A stretch of 64,000 nucleotides of DNA. Origin: Alteriqipengyuania halimionae (GTDB lineage Bacteria > Pseudomonadota > Alphaproteobacteria > Sphingomonadales > Sphingomonadaceae). The notes under the pieces are model-generated. The model was not told the origin of the DNA, ran no database searches, and worked only from the letters and a program-made list of their open reading frames with translations. This document shows, in pieces, positions 16,745-26,467 of the stretch (its first letter is position 1; every line of letters begins with the position of its first letter). The translations under genes and the position numbers were made by a program. Location of the stretch: contig NZ_WTYR01000001.1 of the NCBI RefSeq assembly GCF_009827575.1, positions 1,426,001-1,490,000 of the forward strand, given 5' to 3'.

Positions 16745-19114
16745 ATGGTCCGGCCGGGTAGCCCAGCACGAATGTTCGGACGTCATGCGCGCCTGCTGGG
16801 CGGCGTGGCGCTTCTCGTGCTGTGCCCGCAGGTCGCGCTGGCCCAATCGGGCGATGCACCCGGCGTCGAATCGGCCCAGGACAAGGCTCACGATCGCGAC
16901 GCCACCGACGATCCCGTGGCGACCGGCGCCCAGACACAGGACGGCATTCCCTCCCTCGATACGCAGCCTGCGGAACGGACACCCGTCACCGCGATCCCCG
17001 ATCCCGGCGAAGGCCGAATCGGATTCGAAGCCAGTACGGTCGAATACGATGCCGACACCGCCACCGTGACGGCCACCGGCGATGTCGTGCTGCGCCAGGG
17101 CGAACGCTCGGTGCGCGCCGATACTGTTCGCTGGAACGAGGGTACCGGCGAGATCGTCGCCGAAGGCAATGTCCGCATTATCGATGGCGACGGCAACCAG
17201 TTGCTGACCGACCGCGTCGAACTGACCGATCAACTCGATGCCGGGGCGATGGACGACCTGCTGCTGGTGCTGGCCGAAGGCGGACGCCTTGCCGCCGTCG
17301 AAGCCGCGCGCGGGGTGGAGGGCGATATCGAGCTCACCCGCGCTGCCTACTCGGCTTGTTCGGTGCAGAAAGCCGATGGGTGCAGCAAGAAGCCCAGCTG
17401 GCGCATCACTGCCGAACGCGTGGTCTTCGACGAAAGCGAGCGCGAGCTGCACTTCAAAGGGGCCTATCTCGAACTGTTCGGCGCGCGGCTAGTCCCGCTT
17501 CCCGGCCTGACCGTCACGACCGACGGACGCGCGATCTCCGGTGTGCTGGTGCCCGATGTGCGCTTCTCCGAAAGCAACGGGATCGAGATCAGCGACAGCT
17601 ACTATCTCCGGCTCGACGATAATCGCGACCTGCTTCTGTCAGGTTACGTGTTCACCGAAGCGCCGCCGATGGTGTCCGGCCAATACCGCCACCTGACAGA
17701 TCTGGGGGCGTTTCAGGCAACCGCTTACGCGACCTATTCCGAACGCCAGCCCCTTGGCGGCAATCCGGCGCCGCCGGGCGACCGTTTCCGGGGTTATCTG
17801 TTCACCAACGGCAAGTTCCAGTTCGACGAGAACTGGTCGCTTTCGCATTCGACGCGGATCGCATCGGACCGCACCTTCCTGCGCCGTTACGACATCAGCC
17901 GCGAGGACCGGCTGCGGTCGAACATCAACGCAGAATATATCAGCGAGAATACCTATCTGACGATCGCCGGGTGGGCGACGCAGACCTTGCGCGCAGGTCA
18001 GGATCAGGGGCAGATTCCGATCGCGCTGCCGGCGATCGACTTTCGGACCCGGATGGTCGACCCGATCGCCGAGGGGCAAGTGACGCTCCAGCTCAATTCG
18101 CTCAATATCGTGCGGGTCGATGGACAGGATACGCGCCGCGCCTTTGCCAAGGCGCAGTGGGACTGGCGCCGGATTACATCGATGGGTCAGGAAGTCACGC
18201 TGACCGCCCTACTGCGCGGCGATGTGTACCATTCGCAAGACAACGCGGACACCGTCACCGCGCTCTATCGCGGCCTCGAAGGTTGGCAAACGCGCGGGAT
18301 CGCGACCGCGGCGGTCGACGTGAAATGGCCGTTTGTCGCGCCATTTCTCGGCGGCACACAAGTCCTGTCGCCCCGGGTTCAGCTCGTCGCCAGCCCGCAA
18401 TTGCGCAATCTCGCCATTCCCAACGAGGATAGCCGCGCGATCGACCTGGAAACCAGCAACCTATTCGCCCTTAACCGCTTCCCCGGTTACGACCGGGTCG
18501 AGGATGGCGTGCGGGTCAATTATGGATTCGACTGGCGCGCCGAATTCCCCGGATGGCGCATCTTCGCCACCTTGGGTCAGTCCTATCGCCTGAGCGACGA
18601 AGAAGCGATCCTACCCGATGGCACCGGGCTTTCCGGCAATGTCTCCGATTTCGTCGGGCGGACGGAGCTGCGCTACAGCGACTTCGTCAAGCTGACCCAC
18701 CGCTTCCGGCTCGACAAGGACAATCTGGCGGTTCGGCGAAACGAGTTCGATGCCACGATCGGATCGTCCAAGACCTATGCCGAGATTGGGTATCTGCGGC
18801 TCGACCGGAATGTCGATTTGTCGATCGAGGATCTGCGCGACCGCGAGGAACTGCGACTCGCCGGGCGCGTCGCCTTTGCCGATTACTGGTCGGTGTTCGG
18901 GTCGATGGTCGCCAATCTGACCAATCGCGACGAAGACCCGACTCTCCAGTCCGACGGTTTCGACCTGCTCCGCTCGCGGCTCGGCTTGGCCTATCGCGAC
19001 GATTGCCTCGAGCTCGGCATCACCTGGCGTCGCGACTATGTATCGACCGGCGACGCGGTGCGCGGCAACACCTTCATTTTCGGCATCAAGCTGCTGGGTC
19101 TCGGTATCAACTGA
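16745..19114 (+). CDS. lptD: LPS-assembly outer membrane protein LptD
   Basis: LptD forms, with lipoprotein LptE, the outer-membrane translocon that inserts lipopolysaccharide. The protein has a signal peptide ending VALAQ, an acidic linker, an LptA-like jellyroll domain (about residues 90-190) and a large C-terminal beta-barrel with many alternating aromatic strands. The barrel includes the LFTNGKFQFDENWSLSHS region and ends in LLGLGIN. Starts at 16745 or 16772 are both possible; the second gives a shorter signal peptide. It leads the lptD-surA-pdxA-rsmA cluster. LptE and the other Lpt genes are not in the window. Confidence 0.93.
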   Translation: MVRPGSPARMFGRHARLLGGVALLVLCPQVALAQSGDAPGVESAQDKAHDRDATDDPVATGAQTQDGIPSLDTQPAERTPVTAIPDPGEGRIGFEASTVEYDADTATVTATGDVVLRQGERSVRADTVRWNEGTGEIVAEGNVRIIDGDGNQLLTDRVELTDQLDAGAMDDLLLVLAEGGRLAAVEAARGVEGDIELTRAAYSACSVQKADGCSKKPSWRITAERVVFDESERELHFKGAYLELFGARLVPLPGLTVTTDGRAISGVLVPDVRFSESNGIEISDSYYLRLDDNRDLLLSGYVFTEAPPMVSGQYRHLTDLGAFQATAYATYSERQPLGGNPAPPGDRFRGYLFTNGKFQFDENWSLSHSTRIASDRTFLRRYDISREDRLRSNINAEYISENTYLTIAGWATQTLRAGQDQGQIPIALPAIDFRTRMVDPIAEGQVTLQLNSLNIVRVDGQDTRRAFAKAQWDWRRITSMGQEVTLTALLRGDVYHSQDNADTVTALYRGLEGWQTRGIATAAVDVKWPFVAPFLGGTQVLSPRVQLVASPQLRNLAIPNEDSRAIDLETSNLFALNRFPGYDRVEDGVRVNYGFDWRAEFPGWRIFATLGQSYRLSDEEAILPDGTGLSGNVSDFVGRTELRYSDFVKLTHRFRLDKDNLAVRRNEFDATIGSSKTYAEIGYLRLDRNVDLSIEDLRDREELRLAGRVAFADYWSVFGSMVANLTNRDEDPTLQSDGFDLLRSRLGLAYRDDCLELGITWRRDYVSTGDAVRGNTFIFGIKLLGLGIN

Positions 19115-19281
19115 GCAGGTGCGCCGCTCGATTGAAGTGCGCAGGCAAACGCGCTATCCGGCTTTCACGTGGCTCAGCAGCGGTTAATCCGCCGCCGTGC
19201 ATCCCTTGGGGCAATGATCCGACAGGTACCTTCTGTTTCCGTCGGACAGATCCTGCAGCAATTGACGGTTTCAATATTGGT

Positions 19282-20661
19282 ATGATGAAGCAACGCACTC
19301 TTCGTCCCCTTATCCGCGCAGCGGCGCTCGGGGCACTGACCCCCTTGGCAGCGATGGCCGCAACGGTCTCTGCTGCCCACGCGCAAGACGCTACGCTCGG
19401 CGGGCTCGACATTCCCGACAATCCGACCCTGATGGGGGAGAACCCCGATTTGCGCCTCGCTTCCGCGAAAGTCGGCGGTGCCGTAATAACGGGCACGGAT
19501 ATCGATCGTCGCCTGGCGCTCGAACTGCTCGGCCGCGAAGGCGAAGTTCCGCCTGAGGAAATGGCACAGGTGCGCGTGGCAATCCGCAATCGCCTGATCG
19601 ATGAATGGATCCAGATCCAGAAGGCCGTCGAAGACGATATGGCGGTCGAGGACGCGCAAGTGATCCAGATGTTCAATCGCGCCGCGCAGCAGAACTTCGG
19701 ACAGAAACCCGAAGAGATGGACGCGTTTCTTCGCCAGTACGGAACGACCGCAGAAACCCTGCTATTCAAGATACGTGCCGAACTGGCCTGGCAGCGACTC
19801 CAATCCCGCTACGTCGCGCCGTTTGTGAACGTTTCCGAAGAGGAAGTGCGCGAAATCATTGCGCGACAGGAGGCCGCGAAGGGTCAGGAAGAATTTTTCT
19901 ACGGTGAAATCGCGCTTTCGAGCACGCCGGAAACACGCGACCAAGTCTATCAGACGGCAATGCAGATCGTCGAGGCGATCAAGCAAGGCGCCGATTTCCG
20001 CGCCATCGCCGCGCGCCGATCGCAAATTTCCACCGCTGCAAAGGGCGGCGATTCGGGTTGGCTGCGCGCGGACCGTCTCGATCCTGCCATCGCCGAAACC
20101 GTGCGTTCGATGCAAGTCGGCCAATTGGTCGGCCCGGTCGAAATGCCCGGAGGCTTCTCGATCATTCTTCTGCGTGACAAACGGCGGGTGCTGACCACGG
20201 ACCCGCGCGACGCAGTCCTCAGCTTGGCACAAATCTCGGCGCCGATTCCTCCTGGATTGAATGAAGAGACCTTTCCCGCCTTCCAGGAGCGTTATGTCGG
20301 GGCCATCCGCTCGATCCGCGGATGTGGCGACCTCGATCGCGGTGCCAGCGAATACGGACTGACTGTCGTGCGCAACCAGGAGGTTCCCGCGCGGAATCTG
20401 CCGGGCCAGCTGCAGGGCGAACTGCTTTCTCTCTCGCTGGGCCAGACCACGCGCCCCTTCCCGGCCGGCGACAGTTCGATCAGCGTGCTTATGCTGTGCG
20501 GTCGCGACGATCCGCAGGTCGCGGCTTCGCCCGATTTCGAGCAGGTTCTCACGTCGCTCGAAGATGAGCGGATTGGCAAGCGAGCTCAGGCTTTCCTGCG
20601 CGATTTGCGCCGCGACGCGATTGTGACTTACGGCTCGAGCACCGACGTCACCGGCGGCTGA
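19282..20661 (+). CDS. surA: Periplasmic SurA-like chaperone / peptidylprolyl isomerase
   Basis: SurA-type proteins chaperone outer-membrane proteins through the periplasm. The 459-residue protein has a signal peptide ending AHAQ (about residue 35), a SurA N-terminal helical domain (about 60-190), one parvulin domain (about 200-300, with FYGEIALSS, AARRSQISTAAKGGDSGWL and MPGGFSIILL) and a second, poorly conserved parvulin-like segment (about 310-430). The frame stays open upstream into lptD, but the double ATG at 19282 gives a proper signal peptide. The position between lptD and pdxA matches the enterobacterial order. Confidence 0.92.
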   Translation: MMKQRTLRPLIRAAALGALTPLAAMAATVSAAHAQDATLGGLDIPDNPTLMGENPDLRLASAKVGGAVITGTDIDRRLALELLGREGEVPPEEMAQVRVAIRNRLIDEWIQIQKAVEDDMAVEDAQVIQMFNRAAQQNFGQKPEEMDAFLRQYGTTAETLLFKIRAELAWQRLQSRYVAPFVNVSEEEVREIIARQEAAKGQEEFFYGEIALSSTPETRDQVYQTAMQIVEAIKQGADFRAIAARRSQISTAAKGGDSGWLRADRLDPAIAETVRSMQVGQLVGPVEMPGGFSIILLRDKRRVLTTDPRDAVLSLAQISAPIPPGLNEETFPAFQERYVGAIRSIRGCGDLDRGASEYGLTVVRNQEVPARNLPGQLQGELLSLSLGQTTRPFPAGDSSISVLMLCGRDDPQVAASPDFEQVLTSLEDERIGKRAQAFLRDLRRDAIVTYGSSTDVTGG

Positions 20662-20665
20662 CGCC

Positions 20666-21667
20666 GTGCCATCGTCCGCCCCGCTGGCGCTGACGCTTGG
20701 CGATCCGGCGGGGATCGGCCCCGAACTCGCGCTTTCGGCATGGCTTCGGCGGAAAAGCGAGCGTATTTCGCCATTCGTCGTGTGCGGCGGACGTCGCGTG
20801 CTCGGGGAAGCCGCGGCGCATCTCGGGCTCGACATCGAAACCGCTTCGGTCACTGACCTCGCAGATGTGCCAGCGCGGTTTGAAAACGCCCTGCCCGTGC
20901 TCGATGGCGCCGACGCGCGCTATTCGCCAGGCGATCCGGACGATGAAGGCGCAAAGGCGGCACGGGCATCGCTCGAACAGGGCACCGTGCTCGCTCGCGA
21001 TGGACGAGCCGCAGCCGTAGTCACCGGACCGGTCTCGAAGGCTAGGCTCGCCTCTACCGGCTTCGCATTTCCGGGGCAGACCGAATTCCTCGCCGATGCC
21101 GCCGGGCTTGCGCCAGATGCCGTCGCAATGATGATCGCCGGACCTTCCCTGCGCACCGTCCCGCTGACGATCCACGTTGCGCTGGCAGATGTCCCCGAAA
21201 CGCTCTCGACCGAGCTGATCGTCTCGCGCGCGCGCATTGTCGCAGCGGCGCTGCAGCGCGATTTCGGGCTGTCGGAACCGCGCCTTGCGATCGCTGCGCT
21301 CAATCCGCATGCCGGGGAGAACGGCGCGTTCGGTGATGAGGAAGCCCGCATTATAGCCCCGGCGATCGCGCAGCTCGAAGCGGAGGGATTGCTCGTTTCC
21401 GGCCCTCACCCGGCCGATGCGCTGTTCGCTCCGCGCGCTCGTGCGACTTACGATGCGGCGCTGTGCATGTATCACGATCAGGCGCTGGTCCCGGTTAAGG
21501 CGCTCGATTTCGATCAGGGCGTGAACGTGACGTTGGGACTGCCCTTCATTCGCACTGCACCCGATCATGGCACTGCGTTCGCGATTGCAGGAAAAGGACT
21601 GGCCGATCCGGGGGCGACGATCGCCGCGCTCAAATTGGCGGGCGAGATGGCGGCACGGCGCAGATGA
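20666..21667 (+). CDS. pdxA: 4-hydroxythreonine-4-phosphate dehydrogenase PdxA
   Basis: PdxA oxidises 4-phosphohydroxythreonine in pyridoxal-5'-phosphate synthesis by the DXP-dependent route. The 333-residue protein has [25 protein letters not shown], the GQTEFLAD metal/substrate block, LNPHAGENG and the [13 protein letters not shown] block with the metal-binding His. It starts with GTG 4 bases after the surA stop and overlaps rsmA by 4 bases, so the three genes are coupled. Confidence 0.96.
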   Translation: MPSSAPLALTLGDPAGIGPELALSAWLRRKSERISPFVVCGGRRVLGEAAAHLGLDIETASVTDLADVPARFENALPVLDGADARYSPGDPDDEGAKAARASLEQGTVLARDGRAAAVVTGPVSKARLASTGFAFPGQTEFLADAAGLAPDAVAMMIAGPSLRTVPLTIHVALADVPETLSTELIVSRARIVAAALQRDFGLSEPRLAIAALNPHAGENGAFGDEEARIIAPAIAQLEAEGLLVSGPHPADALFAPRARATYDAALCMYHDQALVPVKALDFDQGVNVTLGLPFIRTAPDHGTAFAIAGKGLADPGATIAALKLAGEMAARRR

Positions 21668-22482
21668 CCTCATTGCCCCCCTTGCGCGAGGTGATCGCAC
21701 GGCACGGATTGTCGGCCAGCAAGGCGCTGGGCCAGAACTTCTTGTTCGACGAGCAATTGCTCGATCGCATTGCCGCTATTCCGGGCAACCTTGATGGTCG
21801 GCCGGTACTCGAAATCGGGCCCGGTCCCGGCGGGCTGACCCGCGCTTTGCTGCGTGCCGGAGCAATGGTCACGGCGATCGAGCGCGACCCGCGATGTTTG
21901 CCCGCACTTGCGGATCTGTCCGAAGCATTTCCCGGCCAGCTCGAACTCATCGAAGGCGACGCGCTGGCGATCGACCAGGCCTCTCTGTTCGACACACCTT
22001 TCGCGGTCGTCGCCAACCTGCCCTACAATGTCGGCACCGCTCTGCTGGTCGACTGGCTCTCCTCCGATCGCTGGCCGCCCGCTTGGTCGTCGCTGACCCT
22101 CATGTTCCAGCGCGAGGTTGCAGAGCGCATCGTCGCCAAACCGGGCAGCGGCACTTTCGGGCGCCTCGCCGTGCTTTCGCAGTGGCGATCAAGCGCTTCA
22201 TTGGCGATGAAAGTGCATCGTAGCGCTTTCACGCCTCCCCCCAAGGTGATGAGCGCGATCGTGCATATCGAACCCGGCGACATGCCCGAAGGCGTGCGCC
22301 CAGCCATGCTGTCGCGCGTGACCGAGGCCGCGTTCGGACAGCGCCGCAAAATGCTGCGTCAGTCGCTCAAGCCGGTGCCCGGCGCGATTGCCGCGCTCGA
22401 GGCACTGGGAATTGATCCGACCAAGAGGGCCGAAACCCTTGCGATCGACGAATTCGTCGCACTGGCCCGAGTGCTCTCGTGA
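21664..22482 (+). CDS. rsmA: 16S rRNA dimethyladenosine transferase RsmA (KsgA)
   Basis: RsmA dimethylates the two adjacent adenosines in helix 45 of 16S rRNA late in 30S assembly. The 272-residue protein has [13 protein letters not shown], the SAM-binding [16 protein letters not shown] loop, the ERDPR acidic residue and the catalytic NLPYNV motif. A C-terminal helical domain contains [13 protein letters not shown]. The ATG overlaps the pdxA stop, and the stop overlaps the next gene's GTG, so the operon continues into the protease gene. Confidence 0.97.
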   Translation: MTSLPPLREVIARHGLSASKALGQNFLFDEQLLDRIAAIPGNLDGRPVLEIGPGPGGLTRALLRAGAMVTAIERDPRCLPALADLSEAFPGQLELIEGDALAIDQASLFDTPFAVVANLPYNVGTALLVDWLSSDRWPPAWSSLTLMFQREVAERIVAKPGSGTFGRLAVLSQWRSSASLAMKVHRSAFTPPPKVMSAIVHIEPGDMPEGVRPAMLSRVTEAAFGQRRKMLRQSLKPVPGAIAALEALGIDPTKRAETLAIDEFVALARVLS

Positions 22483-23171
22483 TCGGCGGGAAAATCGCTA
22501 TATTGGCGGTCATGCGCGCGCCGTCAGACATTACCCTGCCCTCCGCCGGCGATTTCTTGCTTTCGCAACCCTTGCTCGCGCTCGCGCTGGTTTCGATCCT
22601 GCTGGTGGTAGGCGGAAACCTGTTCGGCCTGGCATCCAGGCGCGGCGGGGCAGCCGTGCGGACCGTCGGCCATCTCGGCATCGCCGCCGCGCTGGTCCTG
22701 ACGATCGTCAACGCCGCCCGGCTCAATCCCGATCTCGACCTCGCCATGCCCCAGCTCGGCATGCCCGAACAGGTGGTCGAAGGCGGCGAGACACGCATTC
22801 CCCTGTCGCGCGACGGACACTTCTGGGTGACGGGCAACGTCAATGGCACGCAGGTGCGTTTTCTGATCGACACCGGGGCGACTCTCACCGCATTGTCATC
22901 CGACGCGGCGGCCAATGGCGGTGTCGAGCCGATCCCTTACCGACAGCCGGTCATCATGCGCACCGCAAACGGCAATGCGCCTGCCCAGCTCGCCTCGATC
23001 GACAGGTTGCAGGCCGGCAGCGTGATCGCGCACGATCTCGATGCGGTGGTCTCTCCCGCTATCGGCGACGTCAATGTATTGGGAATGAACTTCCTCTCGC
23101 GACTCGACAGCTGGCGCGTGGAAGACAACGTGCTGATTCTGGTCCCGAACCCTACGGAAACGGCCCCTTAA
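22479..23171 (+). CDS. Membrane-anchored retropepsin-like aspartic protease
   Basis: This protein of up to 230 residues has two hydrophobic segments (about 28-50 and 63-82), followed by a retropepsin-like domain of about 120 residues containing the catalytic [13 protein letters not shown] motif and a [18 protein letters not shown]-terminal strand. Single-domain members of this kind (TIGR02281-like clan AA) must dimerise to form the two-Asp active site. The GTG at 22479 gives a 4-base overlap with rsmA; an ATG at 22512 is an alternative. The domain would face the periplasm or cytoplasm depending on topology, which I cannot fix. Its substrate is unknown. Confidence 0.85.
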   Translation: MIGGKIAILAVMRAPSDITLPSAGDFLLSQPLLALALVSILLVVGGNLFGLASRRGGAAVRTVGHLGIAAALVLTIVNAARLNPDLDLAMPQLGMPEQVVEGGETRIPLSRDGHFWVTGNVNGTQVRFLIDTGATLTALSSDAAANGGVEPIPYRQPVIMRTANGNAPAQLASIDRLQAGSVIAHDLDAVVSPAIGDVNVLGMNFLSRLDSWRVEDNVLILVPNPTETAP

Positions 23172-23265
23172 GCTCCGCTTCAGCTTGGTTTCTCTATACC
23201 TTATCTCGCAGTTGCAACATGAGATCGGTCACGGCATAGTGTCCTCTCGCGCTGATGCTGCGACC

Positions 23266-23286
23266 GCACCTTGCCCTCAAAGGTGC
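23266..23286. other. Inverted repeat in the upstream region of the next gene
   Basis: GCACCTT (23266-23272) and AAGGTGC (23280-23286) form a perfect 7-base stem with a 7-base loop, about 80 bases before the ATG of the exported protein at 23369. No T-run follows, so a terminator is unlikely. It could be a leader hairpin or operator; there is no further evidence. Confidence 0.35.
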
Positions 23287-23368
23287 AACATAATCGTTTC
23301 GCCCGAGCCTACGTGCCACTGCGGCATGTGGGTAAAGGCAAAGTCTCGTATTCACGAAGGGTTCCTAC

Positions 23369-23923
23369 ATGAATTTCACCAAACTGGCCGCCGCCGTCGC
23401 ACTCGCCACCGTCGCCATGCCCGGCGTCGCTATCGCTCAGGAAGCGCCCCCGCAGGCTGCTGTTGAAGCCGGCATGACGGTCTATGGCAATGACGGCATA
23501 GAAATCGGCACGATCGAGAGCGTCGAAAACGACGTCGCCGTTCTCGTTGTCGACGGCATGAAGGCTCCGATCCCCGCCAACGTTGTGTCCGAAGGTGAAA
23601 AGGGTCCCACCATCAACGCCACCAAGGCGCAGATCGTCGGCATGATCCAGCAGCAGCGCCAGCAGGCTGCCGCCGCTCGCGACCAGGCCCTGATCGTCGG
23701 TGCCCCGGTGGTTACCGTTAAGGGTGAAGCGATCGGCCCGGTCGAGAGCATCAATGGTGACAAGATCGTGCTCAAGCACGGCGAAGGTTTTGTCGCCCTG
23801 ATGCGCGACCAGTTCGCTGTCGCCAATGGTCAGCTCGTCGCGCTCGTCGCAATGGCCGACGTGACCGCAGCCGTGGCCGCGAACACCGGTGCCACGACCG
23901 ACGAGGCCGAAGGCACGATGTAA
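23369..23923 (+). CDS. Exported protein with two internal repeats, function unknown
   Basis: This 184-residue protein has a signal peptide (MNFTKLAAAVALATVAMPGVAIAQ). The mature part holds two related units of about 40 residues, 35-73 (GMTVYGNDGIEIGTIESVEN) and 111-150 (GAPVVTVKGEAIGPVESING), resembling small beta-barrel, PRC-barrel-like modules. They are separated by a Gln/Ala-rich helix (MIQQQRQQAAAARDQA). Two tandem beta modules joined by a helix suggest a small binding or scaffold protein of the periplasm. It has a usable ribosome site and its own strong terminator, so it is probably well expressed alone. Confidence 0.8.
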   Translation: MNFTKLAAAVALATVAMPGVAIAQEAPPQAAVEAGMTVYGNDGIEIGTIESVENDVAVLVVDGMKAPIPANVVSEGEKGPTINATKAQIVGMIQQQRQQAAAARDQALIVGAPVVTVKGEAIGPVESINGDKIVLKHGEGFVALMRDQFAVANGQLVALVAMADVTAAVAANTGATTDEAEGTM

Positions 23924-23951
23924 TCGGATACCAGCCTTGCTGGACGGAACC

Positions 23952-23986
23952 GGGCCGGAGGAGCGATCCTCCGGCCCTTTTCTTTT
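23952..23986 (+). terminator. Strong rho-independent terminator
   Basis: This is a perfect 11-base-pair stem (GGGCCGGAGGA / TCCTCCGGCCC) closed by a GCGA tetraloop, then TTTTCTTTT. It ends the exported-protein gene, and its T-run runs into the stop codon of convergent parC. Confidence 0.93.
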
Positions 23987-26261
23987 AGTCGAAGCGATTG
24001 TCGCGTGGGAAACCCTGCGGCGGCAGGCGACCGGCAGCCCCGCGCGCGACCTTCCATTGCCAGATATCGGTCTCGGTCCGCGTGCGGCCGGTATCGCCGC
24101 CCATCGGCCAGCTGAGGCCTTCATCGAGCGTGAACGTGGTCGCATCCGACAGGCCACCATCGCGATAGCGCTGGAGCATAACGCCCTGCCCGCGCGCTAG
24201 ATCGGGCAGTTCCTCCAGGTTGAACACCACCAGCTTGCGATTGTCGCCGACCACCGCGACGTGATCGTGCGCCTTGTCGATCGGGCGGATCACGACCAGC
24301 TTCGCATCGCCCTTGAGATTGACGACCTGCTTGCCCTTGCGCGTTTCGGCGAGGATATCCTCGGTCTTTGCGCCGAACCCCTTGCCGGTATCGGCGGCGA
24401 GCAGCAGCCGCTGCCCCTCGTGATGGACGACCAGCGCCACGATCTGCGCTTTGGCCTCGATATCGAGTGTGTTGCGCAGCGGCTCGCCAAATCCGCGCGC
24501 GCCGGGCAGCTTGTCTGCCCCGATGGTGTAGAATCGGCCATTGTCCGCAGCGAGCAACAGCTTGTCGGTGGTCTGCGCATGAAGCACGAAGGCCGGGCCG
24601 TCGCCTTCCTTGTACTTGAAGTCCTGATCCAGCGGCAAGTGCCCCTTGGCCCCGCGAATCCAGCCCTTCTGCGACAGGATTACCGTTACCGGCTCTTTCT
24701 CGATCATCGCATCCATGCTGAATTCGGTCGCCGCTTCGGGCTGGGCGATCAGCGTGCGCCGCGCACCCAATGCCGTGTCGAGGCCGTATTCTTTCTGCAG
24801 CGCCTTGAGATCGCGCTTCAGCCGCGTGCGCTGACGCGCGGGAGAGCCGAGCAGTTTCTCCAGCTCGTCCTGTTCGGCCAGAAGATCATCCTTCTCCTGC
24901 CGCAGCTGCATTTCCTCGAGCTTGCGCAAGGATCGCAGACGCATGTTGAGGATCGCTTCGGCCTGCCGGTCGGTCAGCTTGAACTCGGCCATCATCACGG
25001 CCTTTGGCTCGTCCTCGTAGCGGATGATCTCTATCACCCGGTCGAGATTGAGGAAGGCGATGATATAGCCGTCGACCAGTTCGAGCCGCGCCGCGATCTG
25101 ATCGAGTCGGTGCTGGCTGCGACGCTGAAGGATCTCGATCTGGCTGCGAACCCAGTTTTCGAGCAATTCCTTCAGTCCCATCACCATGGGGGTGCGGGTC
25201 GCGTCGAGAACGTTCATGTTGACGCCGAACCGCGTCTCCAGGTCGGTGAGCTTGTACAGCCCCTCCTTGAGCAGTTCCGGGTCGACGTTCCGGCTCTTGG
25301 GCACCAGTACGATACGGACCTGCTCGTCGCTTTCGTCGCGCACATCTTCCAGGATCGGCAGCTTCCGGTCGGCGATCGCCTGCGCGATCTGCTCGATCAG
25401 CTTGCCCTTCGCCACTTGGTATGGAACTTCGGAGATCACGAGCTGGTATTGTCCGCCGCCGAGACGCTCGATCCCGGCGTCGCGGTCTTCGGACCTCTCG
25501 GCCTCCGCAGCGTAAAACCGCCCGCGCACGCGCAGCGAACCGCGGCCGGTTTCATAGGCATGGCTGATCGTCTCGGCGCTTTCGGCCAGCACCCCGCCGG
25601 TGGCGAGATCCGGTCCCGGCATCAGCTCCATCAGCCGCGCATGTTCGACATGCGGATTGTCGATCAGTTCGAGCGTGGCGTCGATCACTTCGGCCACGTT
25701 ATGCGACGGAATGTTGGTCGCCATGCCAACCGCGATCCCGCTTGCGCCATTGGCCAGCAGGTTGGGGAACAGGCCGGGGAATATCTCCGGCTCCTGCTCC
25801 TCGCCATTATAGGTCGGGATGAACTCGACCGTGCCTTCGTCGAGCCCGGCCATCAGGCGCATCGCCGTCTTGGTCAGGCGCGCTTCGGTGTAGCGATAGG
25901 CGGCGGCATTATCGCCGTCGATATTGCCGAAGTTCCCCTGCCCCTCGACCAGCGGATAGCGCAGCGCGAAATCCTGCGCGAGGCGGACCATCGCATCGTA
26001 AACGCTAGCATCGCCATGCGGGTGATACTTGCCGATCACGTCGCCGACGACGCGCGCGGATTTCTTGAACGCGCCCTCGGGATTGAGCCGCAATTGCCGC
26101 ATCGCCCACAGCAGGCGGCGATGGACCGGTTTCAGCCCGTCGCGCAAATCGGGCAGCGAGCGCGCGGTGATCGTCGACAGGGCATAGACGAGATAGCGTT
26201 CGGACAGCGCACTATCGAACGGCGCATCGACGATCGCGTCGAAAGGATCGGATTCGGTCAT
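23985..26261 (-). CDS. parC: DNA topoisomerase IV subunit A (ParC)
   Basis: ParC is the DNA-cleaving subunit of topoisomerase IV, which decatenates daughter chromosomes. The 758-residue protein has [19 protein letters not shown], the GKYHPHGD winged-helix block, catalytic Tyr124 in [10 protein letters not shown], a coiled-coil region (about 410-480) and a beta-pinwheel C-terminal domain. The start at 26261 ([11 protein letters not shown]) is preferred over an upstream reading. Compared with E. coli ParC, the Ser80 position is Ala85 and Glu84 is Asp89. ParE is not in the window. GyrA is the alternative, but the length and pinwheel lack of a clear GyrA box favour ParC. Confidence 0.93.
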   Translation of the reverse strand: MTESDPFDAIVDAPFDSALSERYLVYALSTITARSLPDLRDGLKPVHRRLLWAMRQLRLNPEGAFKKSARVVGDVIGKYHPHGDASVYDAMVRLAQDFALRYPLVEGQGNFGNIDGDNAAAYRYTEARLTKTAMRLMAGLDEGTVEFIPTYNGEEQEPEIFPGLFPNLLANGASGIAVGMATNIPSHNVAEVIDATLELIDNPHVEHARLMELMPGPDLATGGVLAESAETISHAYETGRGSLRVRGRFYAAEAERSEDRDAGIERLGGGQYQLVISEVPYQVAKGKLIEQIAQAIADRKLPILEDVRDESDEQVRIVLVPKSRNVDPELLKEGLYKLTDLETRFGVNMNVLDATRTPMVMGLKELLENWVRSQIEILQRRSQHRLDQIAARLELVDGYIIAFLNLDRVIEIIRYEDEPKAVMMAEFKLTDRQAEAILNMRLRSLRKLEEMQLRQEKDDLLAEQDELEKLLGSPARQRTRLKRDLKALQKEYGLDTALGARRTLIAQPEAATEFSMDAMIEKEPVTVILSQKGWIRGAKGHLPLDQDFKYKEGDGPAFVLHAQTTDKLLLAADNGRFYTIGADKLPGARGFGEPLRNTLDIEAKAQIVALVVHHEGQRLLLAADTGKGFGAKTEDILAETRKGKQVVNLKGDAKLVVIRPIDKAHDHVAVVGDNRKLVVFNLEELPDLARGQGVMLQRYRDGGLSDATTFTLDEGLSWPMGGDTGRTRTETDIWQWKVARGAAGRLPPQGFPRDNRFD

Positions 26262-26467
26262 AGGTCGAGTTAGGCATCTTGCCTCGCATCGGCAAAGCAC
26301 GAACTGGCGGTATCCGCAGTAAATGTGCCCGTGAAACTCGCAGTCTGTCGCCGTCGAGAGCGTCAGATGTCGGTTCGTCGCATCCGGGTCACGCCTCGGG
26401 CGGCAAGCAGGAACGGCTTGGGGCAGCCGACCGTTATGAAACCAAACGACAAATCAAGGAGTACCCC

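Noticed and set aside
18553-20661. 702-codon open frame running through the end of lptD into surA
   Set aside because: The first 243 codons are low-complexity and lie in another frame of lptD; a proper signal peptide starts at the double ATG 19282.
24261-26273. 670-codon plus-strand frame opposite parC
   Set aside because: It mirrors the GC-rich codons of parC, its translation is rich in Arg, Leu, Gln and His without domain structure, and parC itself is clear.
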